This document shows, one piece after another, positions 35,523 through 44,574 of a stretch of 64,000 nucleotides of DNA. Position 1 is the stretch's first letter. Each line of letters begins with the position of its first letter. Source of the DNA: an uncultured Alphaproteobacteria bacterium. Its GTDB lineage: Bacteria > Pseudomonadota > Alphaproteobacteria > Rhizobiales > Beijerinckiaceae. Where the stretch lies: contig CALKHP010000034.1 in assembly GCA_937988775.1 (NCBI GenBank), forward strand, positions 42,795 to 106,794. The letters run 5' to 3'. The position numbers and the translations under genes are program-made. Below the pieces are notes generated by a model, which saw only the letters and a list, made by a program, of their open reading frames with translations, made no database searches and was not told where the DNA came from.

Positions 35523-36437
35523 TCATTCGCCGGACTCTGCGACGTTCCGTCTCTCGTCGGCTATGCCGATCGCGATTCCGCCTACGAGCAAAGCGAGCGC
35601 GACCAGCAGGGAAGGTTCCAAAGGCTCGCCGAGAATAGCGACGCCACTGACGATACCCAGCGCTGGCGTCGCCAGCAGGCCAAGCGATGTCGTGACCGCA
35701 GGTAAGCTGCGATTAGCAACGGACATGGCCCAATAGGCCAACGCGGTGCAGACAATTCCGCTAAAGAGCAGAAGGCCAATGAGGCGCGGCGTCCAAGCGA
35801 TATGCGGGATGCCGTTGACCGCCAAGGCCGTAACCGACAAGACGACGAACGCTAGCGTCACCTGCCAGAACGCGAGTTGGAAGGGGGACGAAATCCACTT
35901 GTGCGCCCGGACGTAGATGATGTTCGCGGCCCAGCAGAAGGCGGCAAGCATAATCAACCCTGCTCCGAGCAGCGCGTGACGGTCACCCCAATCAAGGGAG
36001 CCAGGGCTGAAGATCACCGCCAACCCAGCCAAGCCGGCAATGACGCCGATCGCTTTGCCCTTCGTGATGCTCTCCGACAGAAAAATGTGGGCACCGATCA
36101 TGACCCAGATCGGTGTCGTATAGCCAAGCACGATCGCGCGCCCCGCTGGCAGGTACTGCAATCCAGCCGCGACTAGCACGGAGTAGGCGGACATATGCAG
36201 CAGCGACGTCGAAAGAACGACCGGTATGTCGCCGCGCTTGGGAACAATGAACTGACCGCGCACTAACAGCAGCGCCCCTAAAGCAACCGCAGCGATGGCG
36301 CAGCGAAACGCCGTCGACCATAGTGGCGACACCTCGCGCACGATCATCTTCGTGATTGGCCAATTCACGCCCCACGCCAGCACAACCAGGCACAGCATGC
36401 TGAGAGCGGAGCGAAGAGGGAGACTTTGAGGAGTCAT
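35523..36437 (-). CDS. DMT-superfamily (EamA) exporter, MocR-linked
   Basis: About 304 residues from MTPQSLPLRSALSMLCLVVL with ten membrane segments and two EamA halves. The first half has PITKMIVREVSPLW and GLQYLPAGRAIVLGYTTPIW; the second has SVANRSLPAVTTSLGLLATP. Such carriers export amino acids or metabolites. The frame upstream of the ATG at 36437 is open only to a TTG without merit. It diverges from a MocR-type regulator 95 bp away, which probably controls it. Confidence 0.87.
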   Translation of the reverse strand: MTPQSLPLRSALSMLCLVVLAWGVNWPITKMIVREVSPLWSTAFRCAIAAVALGALLLVRGQFIVPKRGDIPVVLSTSLLHMSAYSVLVAAGLQYLPAGRAIVLGYTTPIWVMIGAHIFLSESITKGKAIGVIAGLAGLAVIFSPGSLDWGDRHALLGAGLIMLAAFCWAANIIYVRAHKWISSPFQLAFWQVTLAFVVLSVTALAVNGIPHIAWTPRLIGLLLFSGIVCTALAYWAMSVANRSLPAVTTSLGLLATPALGIVSGVAILGEPLEPSLLVALALLVGGIAIGIADERRNVAESGE

Positions 36438-36532
36438 CTTGCGTGGCGCTCCATAGCTTCGGACAAGATTGCCTAACGTCGATATTGGTCCTATGAAAAG
36501 AGCCAATCCAGATTAAATGAAGGTTCCAATTT

Positions 36533-37975
36533 GTGGATGAACTTCTGGAAGGACTTGTCGATCTGTCACGGGAGGGCGAGAAGCCGCTGACCAGCCAGCT
36601 CGCCGGGCAGTTGCGATCGTTGATTTCAGACGGACGCCTAAAATCGAGGCAGCGCCTTCCTTCTAGCCGCGCCTTGGCCGCGAGGCTCAGCGTTTCCCGC
36701 AATACGGTGACGCATGCGATCGAGCAGCTCGCGGCCGAAGGTTATCTTGACGTTTCGCAGAGTCGGCGGCCGGTCGTCGCTGCGGGGGCGGCTCTCCTGA
36801 CAGCCCACCGACTTGACGACCGCGCCCATGGCGTGTTTTCGCGGCGTCAGCCCTCGACGTGGGCGCAGCATCTTGCCAGTTTCGACTGGCCGCCGCTTTA
36901 TCGTGGCCGGCCACGTCCGTTTCAACCTGGTTGGGCAGATGAGCGCGAGTTTCCCCGCGACATCTGGGGTCGTTGTCTCAGACATGCCGCCAATCGCAGG
37001 TTCTGGCGGAGCCATCCCACGCCCAACGCCCCGGCATTGCAAGCGGCGCTATTGAATCATCTCGCGACGCATCGGGGAATCTCGGCGCGCCCCGAACAGA
37101 TCGTCATCGTGCCCTCTGCTCAGGCTGGGCTGATGTTGATTGCCCGTGTCATGATCGACGCCGGCGATGTCGCATGGATCGAAAGTCCCGGATATGGCGG
37201 CGCCTACGCGGCGGCATTCGCAGCCGGCGCCGAAATAGTCGGCGTCCCCGTCGATGCCGATGGATTGAAGATCGCTGCCAACGCGCGGGCGCCCCGACTC
37301 ATCTTCGTCACGCCGTCCCACCAGTATCCGACCGGCTGTCTGATGCCGATAGGCCGCCGGCTCGAACTCCTGCGTTTCGCGGAAGGTGTTGGGGCAGCCA
37401 TTATTGAAGACGACTATGATGGCGAGTTTCACTATGAGGGGCGTCCGGTCGCCGCATTGGCAGCTATCGACCCGGATGCGTTCGTCTTCTATGTCGGGAC
37501 GTTCTCGAAGGCGATGTCCGCGGACATCCGCGTCGGCTACGTGGTTGTCCCCGAGTCCATGATTTCGACCTTCGAGCTGGCGCAACGCCATCTCGGTCTT
37601 TTAACGTCGGCCACATTGCAAACTGCTCTCACGGAGTTCATCGAGCGTGGTGCCTACCTAGCTCATGTTCGGCGGATGACTCGTCTCTATCGGGAGCGGC
37701 GCGATTGTTTGATCCGAGCGCTAGCGGAGGTAGTGGGCACACGGCTCGCCGTCGATGTTCCGGCCGGCGGAATGCAACTTCTCGTCCGCTATACAGGGCT
37801 GACCGATGACAGCGATTTGTCGCGCCGCCTTCTCAGATCGGGCGTGGTTGCCCGGCCCTTGAGCAAGATGTTCCATCATAGATCCCAGGAGCGCGGGCTC
37901 TTTCTCGGCTTTGCCGCATGGACGAACGCCGAACTCGTAGACGGCGTCAAACTGATTGGCCGTTGCATACTTTGA
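36533..37975 (+). CDS. MocR/PdxR-type GntR regulator with aminotransferase domain
   Basis: 480 residues from a GTG. Residues about 12-75 form a GntR winged helix (LTSQLAGQLRSLISDGRLKS, then LPSSRALAARLSVSRNTVTH). From about 120 there is a fold-I aminotransferase domain with VTPSHQYPTG, IEDDYDGEF and the PLP-lysine loop VGTFSKAMSADIRVGY (lysine near 325). MocR proteins sense PLP or an amino-acid-PLP adduct. It diverges from the EamA gene, fitting control of export by an amino compound. Confidence 0.9.
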   Translation: MDELLEGLVDLSREGEKPLTSQLAGQLRSLISDGRLKSRQRLPSSRALAARLSVSRNTVTHAIEQLAAEGYLDVSQSRRPVVAAGAALLTAHRLDDRAHGVFSRRQPSTWAQHLASFDWPPLYRGRPRPFQPGWADEREFPRDIWGRCLRHAANRRFWRSHPTPNAPALQAALLNHLATHRGISARPEQIVIVPSAQAGLMLIARVMIDAGDVAWIESPGYGGAYAAAFAAGAEIVGVPVDADGLKIAANARAPRLIFVTPSHQYPTGCLMPIGRRLELLRFAEGVGAAIIEDDYDGEFHYEGRPVAALAAIDPDAFVFYVGTFSKAMSADIRVGYVVVPESMISTFELAQRHLGLLTSATLQTALTEFIERGAYLAHVRRMTRLYRERRDCLIRALAEVVGTRLAVDVPAGGMQLLVRYTGLTDDSDLSRRLLRSGVVARPLSKMFHHRSQERGLFLGFAAWTNAELVDGVKLIGRCIL

Positions 37976-37994
37976 TAGAGGCCTGTCGCTCCTG

Positions 37995-38497
37995 CTATAG
38001 GGCTAAGCCCTTTTCCCGCCCCAACTGCCACGACACCGAACCGCCTTGCACGACTCCCATCACCTCGCGGCCGAGTTGGCGGTCGATGACCGCTCGCCTG
38101 GGGACAAGGGCGAACTCGTGGCTTTTCTCGACGACGGTGAACCTGCCGCTCGATAGCTGCACCGTACCGGTGAACCGGCCGCTGACCATCTTACCGTCCG
38201 TGGCCGCTCGGAGCGGCAGCGCCTTGTTCGCGGCGATCTTCGCGCCGACGCCGGCAACCTCGCGCTCGCATAACGTCGCGAGAAGATTGCGCCGGTAGAA
38301 CACGCGGCCGTTCTGGCGGCGCGTGGCGTCGCCCTGTGCGATGTGATGCTAGCGGCGCTGATCTATCGCCTCGCGCACCTGTTGGCCGAAGCCAGATGAT
38401 GCAAGGTCGGAAGTCTCTGGCCACGCCAGCCGCCGGTCGAACCATGTCGCGCCGTCCGAGCCGATCTGCTTCTCTAGGTCACGTACCCTTAACGGGA
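37995..38497 (-). pseudogene. Remnant of a DUF3363 relaxase (VirD2-like) C-terminus
   Basis: Two leftward frames give consecutive pieces of one family. The 5' piece is VRDLEKQIGSDGATWFDRRL to GFGQQVREAIDQRR, ending in a stop near 38349. The 3' piece is FYRRNLLATLCEREVAGVG followed by VSGRFTGTVQLSSGRFTVVE and VVQGGSVSWQLGRE. Both match the DUF3363 domain found at the C-terminus of rhizobial plasmid/ICE relaxases. The frameshift and lack of an N-terminal nicking domain make this a relic of a conjugative element. Confidence 0.68.
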
Positions 38498-38586
38498 TTC
38501 CCTTGGGCGTCGGGTTCTGTTTCTTCGGTGTCGGGCAAGTCCTAAAGCTCGCTATGTTGCAGGTTTCGAGGTTTTTTTGCGTCAGT

Positions 38587-38757
38587 TCATTGCCAAAAGG
38601 GTTTCTGGCCCTCCCGCATCGCCTCACTTCTACTAATCCCAAGATCACAAAGTTGCTCATTGTCCATTTCTCGGAGATCGCGGCGCTGGTGACACCGATC
38701 CGGCCAGATACAGAAGATCATCCGGACCATATGTGCGAGCCATGACATGCTGCTCAT
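38587..38757 (-). CDS. DUF1127 small protein, coupled to the upstream exporter
   Basis: 56 residues, MSSMSWLAHMVRMIF to SEAMREGQKPFWQ. The core RRDLREMDNEQLCDLGISRSEAM is the DUF1127 (YjiS-like) signature, a family of small Arg-rich proteins linked to RNA turnover and phosphate or C/N metabolism in alphaproteobacteria. Its ATG overlaps the exporter's stop as ATGA, so translation is coupled. It is shorter than the usual gene-calling limit and easily missed. Confidence 0.78.
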   Translation of the reverse strand: MSSMSWLAHMVRMIFCIWPDRCHQRRDLREMDNEQLCDLGISRSEAMREGQKPFWQ

Positions 38758-39647
38758 CCGTGTTTTCGGGTAGGCAGCGTCATGGCGACGACACCTGCAA
38801 CCACGCAGGCCAACCCGATCCATGCTGTTGAGGACAGCGTTTCGCCGAGAAACAGAACGCCGATCGCAACACCGATTGGCACCCGGAGATAGGCTTGTGC
38901 CGTTGTGCCGACCGAGCCGAGCGTCTGGACAAGCCGGAAGTAGATCACGAAGGCCAGCGCCGTGGAGAAGATCGAGAGGGCCAGGAGTGCGAGCACGGAG
39001 TTAGCGCTGGGAGTCAACGTCCACGGCTGATCGACAATAAGGCTGATGGGAATGAGGATGGTCGCACCGCAGATCAACGAGCCAGCCGCTGGCATTATCG
39101 GATCAAGCCCCTTGAAGTTTTTGCCGAAGATCGCGGCTCCCGCATAGCAGATCGTGGCGGTGACGATGGCGAGCTGCGCCCACAATTCGTGCCCAAACCC
39201 ACTCAGCGCTTCGACGCCGACGATCAGGCATATTCCGATCAATCCCGCCGAGACGCCGAACAGCTTGCGGCGCGTTACGGGTTCATGGCGGGTAATCAGT
39301 ACCGTCAGCAGGAAAGCGAAGATGGGTGACGTAGAATTCAGGATCGTCGCAAGGCCTGCATCGGTCGTCTGCTCGGCCCAAGCGATCAAAGTGAAGGGAA
39401 TGACGCTGTTAAGGCCGGCCTGAAACAGGAACCGTGACCAGGCTTTCCGATCGCTCGGCAGCTTTAGGCGGCGCAACTGGATCACAGCGATAAGGATCGC
39501 CCCGGCAATAAGTGTTCTAGCGGCGATAAATGTCACCGGCGGGATGGTTTCAACGCCAATCTTGATAAAGGTGTAGGACGCTCCCCAGAGCGTTGATAGC
39601 ATCAGAAGTAATACTAGATCTGTTGCCATGTTCGTTTTGCTCGCCAT
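38754..39647 (-). CDS. DMT-superfamily (EamA) exporter, ArsR-linked
   Basis: 297 residues with ten membrane segments. Landmarks are LLMLSTLWGASYTFIKIGVE at the start, a second-half VYF-type segment FVIYFRLVQTLGSVGTTAQAY and PIGVAIGVLFLGETLSSTAW. It should export a small metabolite or drug. It diverges from an ArsR-type regulator 125 bp away and is followed by a coupled DUF1127 gene. It is not a close copy of the EamA protein at 35523. Confidence 0.87.
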   Translation of the reverse strand: MASKTNMATDLVLLLMLSTLWGASYTFIKIGVETIPPVTFIAARTLIAGAILIAVIQLRRLKLPSDRKAWSRFLFQAGLNSVIPFTLIAWAEQTTDAGLATILNSTSPIFAFLLTVLITRHEPVTRRKLFGVSAGLIGICLIVGVEALSGFGHELWAQLAIVTATICYAGAAIFGKNFKGLDPIMPAAGSLICGATILIPISLIVDQPWTLTPSANSVLALLALSIFSTALAFVIYFRLVQTLGSVGTTAQAYLRVPIGVAIGVLFLGETLSSTAWIGLACVVAGVVAMTLPTRKHG

Positions 39648-39772
39648 CGTATTCCCGTTCTTGTTGATGCAATCTTGTCCTCCTCATTAGCGAGTTTCGG
39701 GAGGCGAACGTTTCGGCACAGGCCGAACTATTGACGGCTGACGGCGTACGGTTCTGCTGGTAGACTTTCGGT

Positions 39773-40498
39773 ATGTCGAACATCGCTTCCGGGAATACGA
39801 TTGCAGAGGTCGCGAGCCTGATCGGGGACGCGGCGCGCGCCAATATGCTCTCTGCTTTGATGGGCGGGCAGGCGTTGACGGCGGGCGAACTGGCCCGTCA
39901 TGCTGGCGTCACCGCTCCGACCACGAGCGGTCATCTCGGAAAACTGTCGGAAGCTCGATTGATCGCCGTTGAGAAGCAGGGGCGGCATCGCTACTATCGG
40001 CTTGCTTCGCCTGATGTTGCCCACGCGATCCATGCCCTGATGGCCGTCGCCGCGAATGGCCCGAAGCGCCATCATCCGATCGGTCCGAAGGACGACGCGC
40101 TACGGCTTGCCCGGACCTGCTACGACCATATGGCCGGCCGTCTCGCTATCGCCCTTGCGGATACGCTGACCATTAAGGGCTACGTTATGCTCGCGGATGG
40201 GGCAGGCCTCATCACAGACGAGGGACGGCGTTTCTTCTGTGATTTTGGCATTCATCTCGATGTGCCACGCTCCAAACGCCCGCTGTGTCGGACCTGTCTT
40301 GATTGGAGCGAGCGCCGCCCACACTTGGCTGGCCGACTGGGTGCAGCCCTTCTTGACCAGACACTTGGCCTCGGATGGATCAGCCGAACGCCAGAAAGCC
40401 GCGCCCTCCGTATCACGCGAGCCGGCGAAGCTGGTTTTGGCAGCTCATTTGGCCTTCCGACAAACTGGCGAATACCGCCAGTGTCGCAAAATTTCTAA
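39773..40498 (+). CDS. ArsR-family winged-helix regulator with C-terminal sensor
   Basis: 241 residues. The N-terminal ArsR winged helix covers about 10-80 (IGDAARANMLSALMGGQALT, ELARHAGVTAPTTSGHLGKL, then GRHRYYRLASPDVAHAIHAL). A C-terminal part of about 140 residues contains RPLCRTCLDWSERRPHLAGRLGAAL, a conserved extension of this subgroup, with C-x-x-C that might bind metal or sense redox. It is divergent from the EamA gene and probably represses it. Confidence 0.85.
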   Translation: MSNIASGNTIAEVASLIGDAARANMLSALMGGQALTAGELARHAGVTAPTTSGHLGKLSEARLIAVEKQGRHRYYRLASPDVAHAIHALMAVAANGPKRHHPIGPKDDALRLARTCYDHMAGRLAIALADTLTIKGYVMLADGAGLITDEGRRFFCDFGIHLDVPRSKRPLCRTCLDWSERRPHLAGRLGAALLDQTLGLGWISRTPESRALRITRAGEAGFGSSFGLPTNWRIPPVSQNF

Positions 40499-40812
40499 GT
40501 TTCGCGTCAAATTGGCCATCCCTGAGATCGAGGGGGAATTTTTTCCGCAAAATTCAGGCGCAAAACTCCATGGTATCGTGAGGAGCTGACGTGAGCCCTT
40601 ATATCTCCTTCACAAATGAGTAGAGCCCCTGAACGCATCAGAGTGTCGATGATCTGGATGGGGTGGCTCCCGTCGCGTTGGCCATAACGGCCACCATCAT
40701 GCCACGCCGATACCGAGGGCAGGGGCCGTTCACCTGATCAACAGTTGAGCGGAAGGAAGCCGTATAGCGGTAAACACCATCGCGCGCGAATACGCTCACG
40801 GCCTGACGCAAG
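40499..40812. other. Convergent spacer without a gene
   Basis: 314 bp between the ends of the ArsR-type and M41 peptidase genes. I see no coding frame and no strong terminator hairpin. An A/T-rich patch (GGAATTTTTTCCGC near 40540) is a short palindrome-like sequence that may help termination. Confidence 0.35.
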
Positions 40813-41613
40813 TTATTGCGGACCGTCCTCGCCAGTGGAATCGCCGCCTACCTCTGTGCCCACCATCCGGTCCCGCACGGCCGAAAGCGCCGCCTCCAAC
40901 TCTTCTCCCTCAAGCGTCTCGTGCCTGATAAGCGCCTCCGCCAACACGTGGGCAGCGCCCCGGTTGCGCCGGATCAGCTTACGAGCCTTCACATATGCCT
41001 CCTCCAATCTCGCGTTGACGCGTTTGCCAAGCTGCGCACTGTCGGAGATAAACGCGGATCGCTCGGACGCAGGGCGATACAGCAGCGGCCATTCAGTCGC
41101 AAATCCAAGGGTAGTTTCCATCGCCTGAGCCAAAACGGTGGCTTTCGCGAGATCGCTGTCCGGAGAGCCGCCCGACCCGGCGGTGACGGAGCCAAGGAGT
41201 TCGTCTTCGGCGGCGCGGCCAGCGAGATTGACGATGAGCATGCCAGCGAAGAATGCTTCGGTCTCGGTCTCCATAGCCGGCGTCTCGCCTTCGGTATAGC
41301 CGCCGTCGGGACTGTCGATGCTGATCGCGGTGATGCGCCCGAGGCCAAGGGCCAGCCTTGCGACGGCATGGCCGGATTCATGGAGTGCCATGCGCCAGCG
41401 CAGTGCTTGCGGCCGCTCCGGCTTGGCCATGAGCAGGATATCGAACAGGTCGGAGAAGGTCAGGTCTCGGCGGCTACGGCGGGCCTTATGGCGCGCCTCG
41501 CGGACGAGCCGCTCGACATCGGCGCCGGTGAGACCGGTGGCCTTCAACGCCAGGCGGCGCAGCACGATGCGGGCTACGGCCCCGGCTTGCGGATTGTCGT
41601 CAGCTACGATCAT
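40813..41613 (-). CDS. Stand-alone M41 (FtsH-type) zinc peptidase
   Basis: 266 residues. Residues 20-60 (LALKATGLTGADVERLVREA, LTFSDLFDIL) are the C-terminal lid of an FtsH AAA+ module. The peptidase begins near 70: HESGH at 78-82 supplies two zinc histidines and the catalytic glutamate, and D154 in SDLAKAT is the expected third zinc ligand. The membrane segments and AAA core of FtsH are missing; an AAA+ core is encoded two genes upstream. GGAGG precedes the ATG. I infer that the two products assemble into one ATP-dependent protease. Last gene of the cluster. Confidence 0.83.
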   Translation of the reverse strand: MIVADDNPQAGAVARIVLRRLALKATGLTGADVERLVREARHKARRSRRDLTFSDLFDILLMAKPERPQALRWRMALHESGHAVARLALGLGRITAISIDSPDGGYTEGETPAMETETEAFFAGMLIVNLAGRAAEDELLGSVTAGSGGSPDSDLAKATVLAQAMETTLGFATEWPLLYRPASERSAFISDSAQLGKRVNARLEEAYVKARKLIRRNRGAAHVLAEALIRHETLEGEELEAALSAVRDRMVGTEVGGDSTGEDGPQ

Positions 41614-41723
41614 GCAGACCTCCAGCGTTCAGGGATTGCGGTTGCAGGCGATGTGAGCGAGGTGCCGCCTTCGCCGTTTTTGAGGCGCTCGCGGTGTGCC
41701 CGGCCGGGCGGTCGTGCAGCATC

Positions 41724-42065
41724 TCATGGCGTGTCACGTGCGCTTCCGGCTGGGCGGCCGAGCCGATACCAGCGCGACAGGGTCCTTGCCCAACGCCGGT
41801 CCTCCGAGATCAGCCAGAGGTCGGAGGTGATGATCGGCCTGCCTTGGCCGACCAGCCTCGGATGTCCCGTCGCCATGCCGGTAAGGCAGGGAATCGGGCG
41901 CTGATCGACAAGCCAGTGGTCAAGGAGCGGGACATCGCCAACCAAATCCTCTGGCGAGGCGCCTGCGCCGATCTTGTCCATGTCGGCGACAAGCGCCTTC
42001 AGCCGCGCCTGCTCGAATGCGAAGGCGGGACCCTGTTCGGGTCTGCGTGGATCAAACCTCACCAT
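41724..42065 (-). CDS. Small protein between the AAA+ and peptidase genes (DUF6634-like)
   Basis: 113 residues from MVRFDPRRPEQGPAFAFEQA. It contains DVPLLDHWLVDQRPIPCLTG and a C-terminal segment TSDLWLISEDRRWARTLSRWY. I recall this pattern from the DUF6634 family, but the assignment is from memory. The first 14 bases overlap the end of the AAA+ gene. Its constant place between ATPase and peptidase suggests an adaptor or assembly factor for the split protease. Confidence 0.68.
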   Translation of the reverse strand: MVRFDPRRPEQGPAFAFEQARLKALVADMDKIGAGASPEDLVGDVPLLDHWLVDQRPIPCLTGMATGHPRLVGQGRPIITSDLWLISEDRRWARTLSRWYRLGRPAGSARDTP

Positions 42066-43941
42066 GACCGGAGACCTCCGTTGATGCAGTGCCTGTTGGC
42101 GATTGGGTGCTGCGCGGCTGATCAGGCTCTGCCACCTCGGTTGCCTCGATGCTCCGGCTCAGGTCCGGCGGTGCGCTGGCGACGACAGCGGCGAGATCGT
42201 TGCCGAGGTGATGCTCGAGGATGCCGGTCAGCGCGTCGGTGGTCGGAGGCGGAATGACGATATGCTTCTCGAGCCGCCCGGACCGAATGAGGGCAGGATC
42301 AAGCATCGCAGGACGGTTGGTGGCGCCAATCACGATGACGCCGGTGCTCCTGGCCGCGCCGTCCAGAAGCTCAAGCGCTCGATTGACGACGGTGTTCCAG
42401 TAATCGCTCCAGTCCCGGCCCGAAGAACGGCGGCCAATGCCATCGATCTCGTCGAGGAACAGGATGGCAGGGCTGGCGGCCTCCGCCTCGGCAAAACTCG
42501 CTGTCATGCGCAGCAGGACATCGCCGAGATAGCCGGGCTCGAGCCAGGTCGCGACCGAGGTGGCGAATAATGGAATTTGCAAGGTGTTGCACAGCGCTCT
42601 GGCGAAGGTCGTCTTGCCGGTACCCGGCGGGCCTGACAGCAATAGCTTCACGCTCATATCGTCCCATTGGAGCGTGCCTGCTCGCCACAGCGCCAGATCG
42701 TCCTTAAGGCCGAGCGCCCAGTCCCTCGCTTCGCCATAACCGGACAGTGTCTCGACACGGGGAATGAAGCGGTCGGTGTCGGTGTCCGTCAGTAGCGCTG
42801 GTTCGATCCGCTCACAGCCCGAAGAGGGGTCGCCCCGCTTCGACTTGGAGGCGGTCGTCGTTGAGGATGACTTACGGCCAGATCCCTTACCTGAACCGTC
42901 TTCGTCCTCGCTGCTTTCCTGCTCGACGGCAGCAAGCCGCGCCCGCGCGAGCTCTTCAAGAAGGTCGAGGGCACGCCCGACCGATTGTCCAGGCCGGATG
43001 GCGAGGGCAAGATCAGGCAGCGTCAGCGCCTGGCTATGGCGCCAACTGATGCCACCCTCCGAGACCTCGCCCAGGACGGCGCGCATGGTCTCGTGGATGA
43101 TCTCCATGCCGAGGGGGCCGCAGACAAGATTGAGCCCGGTTGCCTGTTTGAGCTGTTGCGGCAGGTCGCCCTCGCTCTCGGTCACGCCAAGGATTGGGTG
43201 GCTGCTCCTGGCGGCGATCGCGACCTGTTGTTCCATCTTGATGGGTGTGTCTGGGGAGAATCCTTCGCCCTCGAAGGTGATGACGCGCCAGCGCCCATCG
43301 TTGGCGTCGGCAAAACGGAAGCCGTAGGAGAACTGACTGAGGTCATAGCCCTTGCAAGTGGCGACCTTGCCGGGAAGGATCAGGCCGCGCCGGAGCAGGT
43401 CGAGGAACACCTCCTCAAACCCCTTGACCCGTCCGGTGATGGTGATGATCGGGCTTTTGACACGTAGCGCCTCGAGGACTTGATCGAGGGAGGTCGCGCT
43501 CAGGGTGATCGACTGCGCGATCAGCAGCACGGTCGCGACCTCGGCCGCCTGCAACGGTCCGGCCGCTGTTCGCACGGTGCGCAGCAGGGATGTAATGTCT
43601 GGCAAATCATCAGCCCGCACCAGATCAGTGCCGGACGGGAATCCTTGCCGAGACTGGTCGACCGGCACGAACAGGTCCTCGAGTGGTCCGGGGAACGCAT
43701 CATGGTTTGCCTCGCGGGCTGCTGTGGAACGGGCGCGGGGCCCGTGCCGGATCAGGCGGGCAATCGCGGCCTCGGACCTGCCCGCGACGGCCGGTCCCGG
43801 CGCGAACACGCGGACCTCGGCCCCCGCGACCGTTCGGTGTTCCGCGATGAGGATGCCGCGCGCGATCGCCTGGGTGATGGCGTCGGCTCTAGCGCGATGA
43901 CGCAGGCGGCGCACGAGGTGGTGTGCGACACGGCGATCCAT
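42052..43941 (-). CDS. AAA+ ATPase, ATPase half of a split FtsH-like protease
   Basis: About 629 residues from MDRRVAHHLVRRLRHRARAD. The N-terminal 350 residues are unrecognised, followed by a Ser/Asp/Lys-rich linker near 345-380. The AAA+ module has Walker A SGPPGTGKTTF (about 436-443), Walker B AILFLDEIDGIG (about 493-500), sensor 1 VIGATNRPAMLD and an arginine-finger segment RSGRLEKHI. The module resembles FtsH/Rix7-type ATPases and ends where the lid should begin; the lid is found at the start of the M41 gene. The ATG at 43941 shares one base with the preceding stop (TGATG) and has GGAGG upstream. No membrane segment. Confidence 0.82.
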   Translation of the reverse strand: MDRRVAHHLVRRLRHRARADAITQAIARGILIAEHRTVAGAEVRVFAPGPAVAGRSEAAIARLIRHGPRARSTAAREANHDAFPGPLEDLFVPVDQSRQGFPSGTDLVRADDLPDITSLLRTVRTAAGPLQAAEVATVLLIAQSITLSATSLDQVLEALRVKSPIITITGRVKGFEEVFLDLLRRGLILPGKVATCKGYDLSQFSYGFRFADANDGRWRVITFEGEGFSPDTPIKMEQQVAIAARSSHPILGVTESEGDLPQQLKQATGLNLVCGPLGMEIIHETMRAVLGEVSEGGISWRHSQALTLPDLALAIRPGQSVGRALDLLEELARARLAAVEQESSEDEDGSGKGSGRKSSSTTTASKSKRGDPSSGCERIEPALLTDTDTDRFIPRVETLSGYGEARDWALGLKDDLALWRAGTLQWDDMSVKLLLSGPPGTGKTTFARALCNTLQIPLFATSVATWLEPGYLGDVLLRMTASFAEAEAASPAILFLDEIDGIGRRSSGRDWSDYWNTVVNRALELLDGAARSTGVIVIGATNRPAMLDPALIRSGRLEKHIVIPPPTTDALTGILEHHLGNDLAAVVASAPPDLSRSIEATEVAEPDQPRSTQSPTGTASTEVSGHGEV

Positions 43942-44477
43942 CAGGAACACCTCCGCCGCGCACGCGATAAAGGTCTCAGCCTGACGAGCCCGCATGCATC
44001 GAGCCATTCGGCGACGACGATGCAGGCCGGATCTCCATCCTCGACGCCCCGCGCCAGCAGTTCGATGATGACGTCGGGAAGAGGGCATCGCTGTGCGAGG
44101 CTGATCCTGGCAAAATGCACCACGACGCCGACTGTCACCGCCGGATCGTCCAGGGGCCTGGTTGGGCAATCGCAGGACGCGACCAGCCCGGCGCGCTGTA
44201 GCTGCGCGCAGGATTCGCGGTGGCCAAGCAGGGTCAGGAGCACGACAGAGGCACTGGTCTTTGTGGGCGACATCATCACCGCCGGCGTCACGGTCATACC
44301 GCCGCCGGCACGGCGGGCGGGGCCAGGCGTCTTTCCGGATCTATGCTTCCGGGATTCACTGCCCCACGGAGCGGGGCTCTCGCTCGCATTCGCGGGCAGC
44401 GCCCGATTCCGTATCGGGGATGCTGGGGGCTCGACCGTCAGCCGTGTCGGCAATGTCCAGGGTACGGGCTTCTTCAC
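43941..44477 (-). CDS. Unknown protein coupled to the AAA+ gene
   Basis: 178 residues from a GTG with AGGAG eight bases upstream. The stop overlaps the AAA+ start as TGATG. The N-terminal third is Pro/Ser/Arg-rich; the C-terminal part (AVTVGVVVHFARISLAQRCP, DVIIELLARGVEDGDPACIV) looks globular. I recognise no family. The tight coupling on both sides supports a real gene that works with the ATPase. Confidence 0.58.
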   Translation of the reverse strand: MKKPVPWTLPTRLTVEPPASPIRNRALPANASESPAPWGSESRKHRSGKTPGPARRAGGGMTVTPAVMMSPTKTSASVVLLTLLGHRESCAQLQRAGLVASCDCPTRPLDDPAVTVGVVVHFARISLAQRCPLPDVIIELLARGVEDGDPACIVVAEWLDACGLVRLRPLSRARRRCS

Positions 44478-44574
44478 GGGGCAATACTCCTGCGTTCCGC
44501 GGCAAGGCCACGGGCATCAATTCGGCAAGGGGGGATTTGCGAGTGGCGGCGGACGGATCAGCCGCTTTCGGCCG

